Shown here one piece after another: positions 33,946 through 40,119 of a stretch of DNA of 40,119 nt. Source of the stretch: Alphaproteobacteria bacterium (lineage in GTDB: Bacteria > Pseudomonadota > Alphaproteobacteria > Rhodobacterales > Rhodobacteraceae); the NCBI GenBank assembly GCA_013151335.1, contig JAADIJ010000070.1, positions 1 to 40,119 on the forward strand, written 5' to 3'. The position numbers and the translations under genes were made by a program. The notes beneath the pieces are model-generated. The model was not told the DNA's origin, searched no databases, and saw only the letters and a list, made by a program, of their open reading frames with translations. How positions within the stretch are numbered: position 1 is the stretch's first letter; each line of letters begins with the position of its first letter.

Positions 33946-35397
33946 CTAAATATCGCGCAAATCGCGACCGATCGCCACCACGTTTTGCACCAGAAACTCA
34001 AGATCGCTCAAGCGCGTGCGGTGATTGGTGATGTTAACCCTGATCGCCAATCGCTCGTTAATGCGGGTCGTCGAGGGCACCGCCAAACCTCGCTCTTGCA
34101 ACTCGATCACGATATCGCCGTTCAAACGATCCATTTCGGTCGCGCTCAACCCGTCGGTGTCAAAGCGAAAACACACGATATTGAGCGTGACCGGCGCCAT
34201 CAGGCAAAGATCGGGCTCGGCCTCGACCATTTGGCCCAACGCACTCGCCAGCGCACAGTTTTCGGCGATGTTCTCGCCGATCGCCCGCAGCCCGAAATGC
34301 GACATATGAAACCAGACTTTGAGCGCCCTGAAGCCGCGCGACAGTTCCGGCCCATATTCGCAAAACCACGGATTTCCCGCCGCCAAACCTCGGCTTGCGC
34401 CGGCAAGATAATCGGGCCGCTCCGAAAACGCACGGCGCTGATCCTCAGCCTCGCGCATCAAAACAAACCCGGCATCGTAATCGACATGCATCCATTTATG
34501 AAAGTCAAACGCCAGCGAGTTCGCGCGCTCAATCCCGTGCAGCGCGGGCTTTAAGGCGTCATTCAGAACAGTAAGCGCACCAAACGCTCCGTCAACATGC
34601 AGCCACAGCCCAAGCTCCTCGGCCATGTCCGCCAACTCGTCAAAAGGATCAATCGCCCCGACATTGACCGTCCCCGCCGAGCCGACGATCAAAAACGGCT
34701 GAAAACCCTCTCTCAGATCACGCGCAATTCTGGCACGCAACTCGTCGGTGTCCATACGAAAATTGCGATCCGTCCCGATTGAGCGCAGGGCATTTTTCCC
34801 AAGCCCCAAAATGTCAAACGAGCGCGCGATGCAGCTATGCGCCTGGCTCGACGCATAACCAACCAGCTGGCGCTTGGAATTTCTCAATCCTTGCTCGCGC
34901 AAATCCGCCCCGCCATGTCGCACGCACGCGGCCTTGAGCGCGATCAACGTGGCCATAGACGTGCCGGAAACAACCAGACCGCCAGCGGTGGCGGGAAAAT
35001 CGAACATCTGGCGGCACCATCTGATAACCTGCTTTTCCACCTCGATCGCCACATGATCACGCCCGCCTAAATTGGCGTTCATAGCCGCGGCCATTATCGC
35101 GGGAGCCATCGCCGAGGGGGTGCCCGCCCCGTGAACCCAACCAAAAAACCGCGCATGGGTGTTGCCAACATCATAGGGTAAAATATCGTCGGCGATACGA
35201 TCAACCACCTGCGACAACTCTTGACCGGAGCGCGGCAAAGGCTGATCAAAACGCGCCCGAACCGGGTCGGGAACGGGCCGCCAAACCGGCTTGTCGCCAC
35301 GGGATTTGATGTGATCGACCGCGAGATCAAGCGTTGCGTGAAGCTCGGCGCGAAACGCCTCCCAATCGTCGGGGTCAAGTGATGTATTTTTGACCAT
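33946..35397 (-). CDS. PLP-dependent amino-acid decarboxylase (group II)
   Basis: 483-residue pyridoxal-phosphate enzyme of the aromatic-L-amino-acid/glutamate decarboxylase family. The Schiff-base lysine is Lys301 in DFHKWMHVDYDAGF. Asp269 in LWLHVDGAFG binds the pyridine nitrogen, and His187 in SSQAHSC stacks on the cofactor. Length and architecture are normal. Substrate (tryptophan, tyrosine, phenylalanine, diaminobutyrate or other) cannot be decided by eye; the N-terminal block HARFFGWVHGAGTPSA resembles the aromatic decarboxylase side. Transcribed away from the hydantoinase-like gene, with 151 bp between. Confidence 0.9.
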   Translation of the reverse strand: MVKNTSLDPDDWEAFRAELHATLDLAVDHIKSRGDKPVWRPVPDPVRARFDQPLPRSGQELSQVVDRIADDILPYDVGNTHARFFGWVHGAGTPSAMAPAIMAAAMNANLGGRDHVAIEVEKQVIRWCRQMFDFPATAGGLVVSGTSMATLIALKAACVRHGGADLREQGLRNSKRQLVGYASSQAHSCIARSFDILGLGKNALRSIGTDRNFRMDTDELRARIARDLREGFQPFLIVGSAGTVNVGAIDPFDELADMAEELGLWLHVDGAFGALTVLNDALKPALHGIERANSLAFDFHKWMHVDYDAGFVLMREAEDQRRAFSERPDYLAGASRGLAAGNPWFCEYGPELSRGFRALKVWFHMSHFGLRAIGENIAENCALASALGQMVEAEPDLCLMAPVTLNIVCFRFDTDGLSATEMDRLNGDIVIELQERGLAVPSTTRINERLAIRVNITNHRTRLSDLEFLVQNVVAIGRDLRDI

Positions 35398-35548
35398 GCA
35401 GCCCTCCTGTCGCGCTCATGCGCAAGTCTTGCCACCGCATGTCGGGCCTCGCAAGCGCCAAAGGAAACAATCGCCATGTCGTTTTGTAGGCTGACGACAG
35501 GTTTCGCGCAGGGTAATAAGCGCCGACAAACCAGTATAAGGGGCCGAA

Positions 35549-37435
35549 ATGGCGATTTTTCTTGGGGTGGACACCGGCGGCACCTACACGGATGCTGTGC
35601 TTTTGCAAGATCAAGAGCGGGTGCTGGCGACCAATGCGCTGGTCGAGGGGCATGGCGGGCGGATCGCGCTGGTTTCGGTTGGGTTTTCTGAGGCAGATAT
35701 GAGGCGGCAAAATCTGGGCGAAAGCCTTAACGGCGACCCCCTGATATGCCTTGATGGCGGTCATGACCACTCCGGCACCGAGATCCTACCACTTGATCTT
35801 GCGACATTGAAAACCGAGCTTGAAACCATCGCTAGAGGCGTCTCCGCTATCGCCATCGTCAGTCGGTTCGCCACTCGAAATCCGGCCCATGAGATCAAAG
35901 TCAGGGATATGATTTTGGCTCATTGGGAAATCCCGGTCAGTTGCTCGCACGAGCTCAGCGCCAAGCTTAACGGGCCAAAACGCGCCATGACGGCGGTGCT
36001 GAACGCGCGCCTGATCGGCCTGATCGACCACCTCATATTGGCCGCCGAGGGGTTGTTGAAATCGCGCGGGATCAAGGCCCCTTTGATGGTGGTGCGCGGC
36101 GACGGCGCGTTGGTTTCGGCTGAAATGGCGCGCCTCAAACCGATCGAAACCATCCTCTCCGGCCCGGCGGCATCACTTGTTGGCGCTCGCTGGTTGACCA
36201 GGGCCAAGAACGCCATCGTCGCCGATATAGGCGGAACCACCACAGATATAGCGGTTTTGCACGATGGCCACCCCAAGATAGACCCACTTGGGGCGCGCGT
36301 GGGCCCGTTTCGAACCATGGTCGAGGCGGTGGCGATGCGCACCCACGGCCTTGGTGGCGACAGTCAGGTCAGCAAAAGTGGTCAGAGACTTGGCGCGCAA
36401 ATCACCCTTGGACCAAAGCGCCTGCTGCCGGTGTCATTATGCGCAATAGACTGGCCCGAGCTTGTCCACGGCGCGTTAGATAGACAGCTTGGCCGTGATC
36501 GCGCTGGCGAATTTGACGCCATGTTTGTCGTACCACTACACAGGGACGATTTGGCCGCGCAAACGCTTGAGGCGCGCCAATCCTGCTTGCTTGAAACCAT
36601 CGGCGATCAGGCCCGTGAAATGGGTCAGATCATATCCGGGCGACTTGATTTTAGCGCAATCGAAGATCTCGTCGCGCGCGGGCTAATCGCCCTATCGGGG
36701 GTCACGCCAACGGATGCGGCGCATGTGCTTGATCGGCAAAATGACTGGGATAAACTGGCGGCCCAAAAGGCACTAACGTTGTTTTCGCGCCAACGAACCA
36801 GCACTGGAAATCTGCTGGCGCAAGACGGTAAAAAGATGGCGGAAACGATCATCAGGCAATTGACCAACCAAACCGTTCAGGCCCTGATGACCACCGGATT
36901 TGCCGAGGATCAGAGCGACTGGCAGGGCCTTGATCCCGAGCATCTGGCCCAGCATGTTTTGACCTCATCGGGCCTTGACGGGCATCGCGGGTTGCTGGCG
37001 CTCGATGTGGGTCTCAATCTGCCGGTTATCGGCCTTGGCGCGGCGGCGTCAACCTATTACCCAACCGTCGGCAAACGCCTGAATACCACGATGATCCTGC
37101 CCGAACATGCTGCGGTTGCCAATGCATTGGGGGCGGTGGTTGGACAGGTTTCAGTCAAGGCAGCAGGCACGATAAGCTGCCCGAATGACGGAATATTCCG
37201 CGTCCATTTCCCCCAAGGCCCGGCGGATTTTACAAGTGAGCACGCCGCTTTCGCCGCACTTGAGGACCAGCTTGAAGCACGCGCGCGCGCGTTGGCAAAA
37301 GAGGCCGGTGCTGAGGACATTCATCTGGCCACCGCCCGTGAAATCCGCCGCTCCAGAGTTGGTGATCGGGAAATATTTGTCGAGGCCGAACTGGTGACTA
37401 CCGCCTCTGGTCGCCCAAGAATTGTCAAGCCATAG
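35549..37435 (+). CDS. hydantoinase/oxoprolinase family protein (HyuA-like), N-terminal segment missing
   Basis: 628-residue ASKHA-fold ATPase related to N-methylhydantoinase subunit A, 5-oxoprolinase and acetone carboxylase subunits, which use ATP to activate a cyclic amide or a carboxylation substrate. The first phosphate motif GVDTGGTYTDAVLL (6-19) and the second VADIGGTTTDIAVL are intact. In family members about 50-60 residues lie between the first motif and LATNALVEG; here RVLATNALVEGHGG follows almost directly (residues 24-37). This looks like an in-frame deletion. Activity is doubtful. No small-subunit partner (HyuB) is adjacent. A strong terminator follows. Confidence 0.85.
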   Translation: MAIFLGVDTGGTYTDAVLLQDQERVLATNALVEGHGGRIALVSVGFSEADMRRQNLGESLNGDPLICLDGGHDHSGTEILPLDLATLKTELETIARGVSAIAIVSRFATRNPAHEIKVRDMILAHWEIPVSCSHELSAKLNGPKRAMTAVLNARLIGLIDHLILAAEGLLKSRGIKAPLMVVRGDGALVSAEMARLKPIETILSGPAASLVGARWLTRAKNAIVADIGGTTTDIAVLHDGHPKIDPLGARVGPFRTMVEAVAMRTHGLGGDSQVSKSGQRLGAQITLGPKRLLPVSLCAIDWPELVHGALDRQLGRDRAGEFDAMFVVPLHRDDLAAQTLEARQSCLLETIGDQAREMGQIISGRLDFSAIEDLVARGLIALSGVTPTDAAHVLDRQNDWDKLAAQKALTLFSRQRTSTGNLLAQDGKKMAETIIRQLTNQTVQALMTTGFAEDQSDWQGLDPEHLAQHVLTSSGLDGHRGLLALDVGLNLPVIGLGAAASTYYPTVGKRLNTTMILPEHAAVANALGAVVGQVSVKAAGTISCPNDGIFRVHFPQGPADFTSEHAAFAALEDQLEARARALAKEAGAEDIHLATAREIRRSRVGDREIFVEAELVTTASGRPRIVKP

Positions 37436-37461
37436 CGCGAAAAATCCGTGCGTTTTGGTCA

Positions 37462-37496
37462 AACCGGGTCGAGACACAGACAGCTCCGACCCGGTT
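37462..37496 (+). terminator. Rho-independent terminator after the hydantoinase-like gene
   Basis: AACCGGGTCG (37462-37471) and CGACCCGGTT (37487-37496) form a perfect 10-bp stem with a 15-nt loop, followed by CATTTTCTT. It is 26 nt beyond the stop codon. The convergent gene ends at 37522, so it may serve both directions. Confidence 0.85.
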
Positions 37497-37521
37497 CATT
37501 TTCTTATGACAGCGCTTGAAA

Positions 37522-37956
37522 TCAAGCGGTTTTCGGCTCGCCTTCACTAAGATATGCGGCAACAAAACCTAGCACTGCGCCAAAAATAAGGTGCAAAACC
37601 AACGGCATAGCAAAACCTATCATACCGAAATTCGAACCAAAGAAGCCGCCGCCAGCCATGGGCATAACCACAACCATCATCATCAACCACGCGACAATTC
37701 CAAGCACCACGCCCTTGCCGGTCTGGCTGCCGCCGGGGATCACGCCGTTTGCCAGCGCAAAAATTCCACCCCAAACCACTGTTCCGATCACAAAGTGAGC
37801 GACCCAGCCCATGGCGGCACTGGTGCCCATCATATCGCTAAGCATATTGATAATGTCCATCTCTGGAACAATCCCCATCATGCCTTTTAAAACAAACATC
37901 ACTGCCAATACGGCAGAGCCGACAAAACCGCCAATCAGGCCATTTTTAAGTGTCAT
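37522..37956 (-). CDS. small four-helix membrane protein of unknown function (DUF6789-like)
   Basis: 144-residue, very hydrophobic protein with about four membrane segments: GLIGGFVGSAVLAVMFVLKG, AMGWVAHFVIGTVVWGGIFAL, GVVLGIVAWLMMMVVVMPMAG and AMPLVLHLIFGAVLGFVAAYL. It resembles the DUF6789 type, a tentative call. Methionine- and glycine-rich loops are notable. ATG at 37956 is chosen, with GAAGGAG 7 nt upstream; GTG lies one codon earlier. It is the last gene of the minus-strand unit with the zinc anti-sigma and ECF sigma genes, so it may be a target or sensor of that stress response (inference). Confidence 0.75.
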   Translation of the reverse strand: MTLKNGLIGGFVGSAVLAVMFVLKGMMGIVPEMDIINMLSDMMGTSAAMGWVAHFVIGTVVWGGIFALANGVIPGGSQTGKGVVLGIVAWLMMMVVVMPMAGGGFFGSNFGMIGFAMPLVLHLIFGAVLGFVAAYLSEGEPKTA

Positions 37957-38017
37957 CACTATTCTCCTTCTTCCCCCGCACGCATTTACCTGTTGTACGG
38001 ATTTGAGAGGACATCAT

Positions 38018-38248
38018 TCACTCGCTTCGCTTTTTGAACTCTGCCATCAGTTTGGGATCAACCACCGTGTCGCTGTTTTTATTCAGGCTTTGACGGGCAA
38101 GCTGCCCGGTCTGGCGCGTCTGATCGACGAAACTCGTACAGTTTCGACAGAACAGCATGTGCAACCTAATTTTAACGCGCGACGCATTGCTGCCATGCCC
38201 ATCGGCGTAATCTTGCGCTTGAGCGCAAACTTCCCGGCATGACATCAT
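38018..38248 (-). CDS. zinc-binding anti-sigma factor-like protein (ZAS)
   Basis: 76-residue protein with the ZAS zinc signature HxxxCxxC (HMLFCRNC), preceded by a MSCREVC motif. ZAS proteins hold ECF sigma factors inactive and release them on oxidative or other stress. Here only the zinc domain is present, with no membrane helix or C-terminal sensor domain, so it would be cytoplasmic and redox-responsive. ATG at 38248 has AGGA about 9 nt upstream. It follows the ECF sigma gene by 101 nt, the usual sigma/anti-sigma order. Confidence 0.8.
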   Translation of the reverse strand: MMSCREVCAQAQDYADGHGSNASRVKIRLHMLFCRNCTSFVDQTRQTGQLARQSLNKNSDTVVDPKLMAEFKKRSE

Positions 38249-38303
38249 TGTGGTTTTTCCTATCGTTCCGACCGGCATCATTGCCCGCCAGTCATGTAAA
38301 GAC

Positions 38304-38324
38304 TAACGAAGCTGGCTTTCGTTA
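38304..38324. promoter_or_regulatory. inverted repeat between the ECF sigma and anti-sigma genes
   Basis: TAACGAA (38304-38310) and TTCGTTA (38318-38324) are perfect 7-bp arms around a 7-nt spacer, located 25 nt after the sigma gene stop. It could be a partial terminator, an RNA hairpin that lowers anti-sigma expression, or a protein site. No U-tract follows. Confidence 0.35.
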
Positions 38325-38349
38325 CACATTTATCCAGATTTTTGCGAAT

Positions 38350-38964
38350 TTATTTTTTGGAGGCGGCAATTTCGCGCTCAAGCGTCTGGCGAATACGTTC
38401 GCGCGCCCGGTGTAAATGGACCCGCACATTGCCCTGACTGAGGCCAAGCATCGAGGCGATTTCGCCAGCCGACAGTTTCTCACCCTCAAGCAAGCTCAAA
38501 ATAGCCTGTTGCGCAGGGGGCAGCTTATCAATGATCCCGCGCACAATCTGCCAGGTTTGCCGCCCGGCCAGAATACGTTCGGGGGTAATTTCTTCCCACA
38601 AGGCGGGGGGATCTGACCATGTTCCATCGGCATTGAACCGCGCGTTGAGGGTATTTTGCGCGCTGTCGTCCTCGTCCGGTTCCAGCACCAACGCCACATT
38701 GCGACCGTCTCTTTTGGCGCGGGTTCGGGCCTTGTTTGACAGGATCGCGAACACCCAGTTCTTGAACGAGGATTTTCCCTCAAACTTGGTCAAGCCGCCG
38801 ATTACCGCCAGCCAGGTTTCTTGCGCGACTTCTTCGGCGGTGGCGTTACTGCCGACGATCGCTCCGGCCACGCGCACCATCGAGGGGTTGAGCGACGCGT
38901 AAGCCTCGGTAAACGCCGTCTCGTCCCCGCCAAGCAATCGCGTGTGAAGATCGCAGTCCGCCAT
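38350..38964 (-). CDS. ECF-type RNA polymerase sigma factor
   Basis: 204-residue extracytoplasmic-function sigma factor. Region 2 runs from about 18 to 85 (FTEAYASLNPSMVRVAGAIVG, AEEVAQETWLAVIGGLTKFEGKSSFKNWVFAILSNKARTRAKR). Region 4 is about 140-200 (LPPAQQAILSLLEGEKLSAGEIASMLGLSQGNVRVHLHRARERIRQTL). A rather long acidic linker (LVLEPDEDDSAQN) separates them. AAGGGG lies upstream of the ATG at 38964. It is followed by a ZAS anti-sigma gene and a small membrane protein gene. The regulon is unknown; I saw no clear self-promoter beyond a GGAACC close to the start. Confidence 0.92.
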   Translation of the reverse strand: MADCDLHTRLLGGDETAFTEAYASLNPSMVRVAGAIVGSNATAEEVAQETWLAVIGGLTKFEGKSSFKNWVFAILSNKARTRAKRDGRNVALVLEPDEDDSAQNTLNARFNADGTWSDPPALWEEITPERILAGRQTWQIVRGIIDKLPPAQQAILSLLEGEKLSAGEIASMLGLSQGNVRVHLHRARERIRQTLEREIAASKK

Positions 38965-39135
38965 TCCATCCCCCTTGCGCCGCAGACTAGGTTCCTATCA
39001 GTGGAAGTGCAAAGAAATCCCACATGAAACGCGACTAAAACACGAGGTTTTACCACCCTTGCTGTGCATCACGCTTGTCTGTTGGGGCAAATAGGTGAAC
39101 TCTACCGCCTGAACCCACCTGCCCGGAGGCCAGAC

Positions 39136-40029
39136 TTGCCCGCAAACCCCAAAAACATCCTGTTCATCATGTTTGACCAGCTTCGGTTTGATTATCTCAG
39201 CTGCGCAGGGCACAAAACCCTGAACACACCGCATATGGATCGTTTGGCCAGCGAGGGGGTGCGGTTCAGCCATGTTTACGTGCAATCGCCCATTTGCGGG
39301 GCCTCGCGCATGAGCTTTTACACCGGGCGCTATGTGCAAAGCCACGGCGCGGCGTGGAACAATTTCCCGCTGAAAGTGGGCGAGCAAACCCTTGGCGATC
39401 ACTTGCGCAAGATCGGGATGGAGGCGTGGTTGATCGGCAAAACCCACATGAAAGCCGGTCTCGAGGGCATGGTGCGGCTGGGCATCAGCCCCGACAGCAT
39501 CATCGGCGCGCGCCTGAGTGAATGCGGATTTGACACCTATATTCGCGATGATGGTCTGTGGGCCGAGGGGCCGGACGGCTATTACGACACGCGCCGCTCG
39601 CCTTATAACGAATACCTCGAAGCCAAGGGATATACCGGCGAGAACCCGTGGCAGGACTATGCCAACGCCGGGGTAGACGAGACCGGCGATATCGCGTCCG
39701 GCTGGCTGATGAAAAACGCCGATAAAGCGGCCAATATTCGCGAGCGAGACAGCGAAACCCCGTGGCTGACCTCCCGCGTCATCGACTTTATCGAGGCGCA
39801 GGGTGGCGCGGAACCTTGGCTCGCCCATGTCTCCTATATCAAGCCGCACTGGCCCTATATCGTGCCCGCCCCCTATCACAACATGTATGGCCACAATGAA
39901 ATCCAGCCGGTGATCAGATCAGAGGCCGAGCGCGCCGCTCCCCACCCGGTTTTCGCCGCCTACCAGCAACGCCGCATTGGCCGCGCCTTCCAACGAGAAG
40001 ACGTGCGCGCCGCCGTCATTCCCGCTTAA
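39136..40029 (+). pseudogene. sulfatase/phosphonate monoester hydrolase, 3' truncated
   Basis: N-terminal 297 residues of an alkaline-phosphatase-superfamily sulfatase. The metal motif NILFIMFDQLRFDYLS and the formylglycine signature PICGASRMSFYTGRY (CxAxR type) are present, then LIGKTHMKAGLEGM and HVSYIKPHWPYIVPAPYHNMYG. Family members continue for about 200 more residues, including a second metal site (DHG). Here the frame stops right after RAAVIPA, where relatives continue with a YMGLI-like sequence, and the next DNA is unlike the family. TTG at 39136 is the likely start, with GGAGG 6 nt upstream. It is probably interrupted by an insertion and inactive. Confidence 0.75.
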
Positions 40030-40119
40030 AGGCTTATCCCCTTTAGTCCGGTGTCTCCATATATTGTGTTGGCGAGGGTTGCCGACGCTGTTTTGTTCCT
40101 ATAATGTTCTCCTATGACA
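40027..40119 (+). mobile_element. probable left end of an inserted element
   Basis: The sequence after the broken sulfatase frame contains TAAAGG (40027-40032) and CCTTTA (40040-40045) as an inverted pair. A TTGCCG (40079-40084) to TATAAT (40100-40105) promoter-like pair follows, then an ATG at 40114 at the window edge. This fits an insertion sequence with its own promoter and transposase gene beyond the window. The family is not recognised. Confidence 0.35.
40079..40105 (+). promoter_or_regulatory. sigma-70-like promoter pointing out of the window
   Basis: TTGCCG (40079-40084) and a perfect TATAAT (40100-40105) are separated by 15 bp, slightly shorter than ideal. An ATG follows at 40114. 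It probably drives a gene of the element inserted in the sulfatase gene. Confidence 0.35.

Noticed and set aside
38965-38992. GGAACC before the ECF sigma gene as an EcfG-type promoter
   Set aside because: No CGTT -10 element follows at 16-17 bp, and the spacing would place the -10 over the start codon.
38998-39894. 298-codon minus-strand frame opposite the sulfatase
   Set aside because: The plus strand carries unmistakable sulfatase motifs; the minus-strand translation shows no family features.
1-40119. CRISPR array or rRNA genes
   Set aside because: No regularly spaced 20-40 bp repeats and no rRNA-like sequence were seen on either strand.

Overview
The window reads as chromosomal DNA of an alphaproteobacterium, most likely Rhodobacterales (Roseobacter-like). 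Evidence for this is the dnaG-rpoD pair, an alphaproteobacterial RpoH, the ribE-ribB-ribH-nusB order followed by metG, a short DUF6476-type membrane protein beside rluD, a YdcH-purE-purK block, and a moderately GC-rich composition with many GCG/CGC-rich codons. No replication origin, plasmid backbone, prophage or CRISPR array was seen.

Layout. 1-6999: the 5' part of a BKACE enzyme, an HSL-type esterase, a GNAT acetyltransferase, a TerB/J-domain protein, oligoendopeptidase F, heat-shock sigma factor RpoH, pseudouridine synthase RluD and a small membrane protein whose N-terminus looks frameshifted. 7067-11114: primase DnaG and housekeeping sigma factor RpoD, separated by 100 bp holding a regular cluster of four GANTC sites. 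11185-15129: a minus-strand surface-glycan operon (C-methyltransferase, sugar epimerase/dehydratase, unknown protein, GT2 glycosyltransferase). 15203-18758: a more mixed stretch with an IS3-type remnant, an unusual nitronate-monooxygenase-like flavoprotein with a cysteine cluster, tRNA-Leu(UAA), and divergent genes for cytochrome P460 and a class I cytochrome c. 18882-23757: a small exported protein, MetG, NusB and three riboflavin genes.

24025-28533: three capsule genes (KpsS-like, outer-membrane export lipoprotein, KpsC-like). The kpsC frame is broken by a perfect 8-bp tandem duplication. 28544-35397: purK and purE, with a hairpin over the purE ribosome binding site, YdcH, a small heat-shock protein behind a sigma-32-like promoter, a crotonase, AsmA and a PLP-dependent decarboxylase. 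35549-40119: a hydantoinase/oxoprolinase-type ATPase lacking a conserved N-terminal segment, a three-gene minus-strand unit (membrane protein, zinc anti-sigma, ECF sigma), and a sulfatase cut off at residue 297 where foreign-looking DNA begins.

Three sigma factors (RpoH, RpoD, ECF) lie in one window, and the hsp20 promoter is a plausible direct target of the RpoH encoded here. No whole new defence or mobile system is evident. The best leads are the KpsC tandem-duplication frameshift, the GANTC array before rpoD, the Fe-S-like motif in the nitronate-monooxygenase-like protein, and several broken or shortened genes (DUF6476, HyuA-like, sulfatase, IS3). These also raise the question of assembly quality. 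All family assignments were made by reading the sequence; no database search was run.
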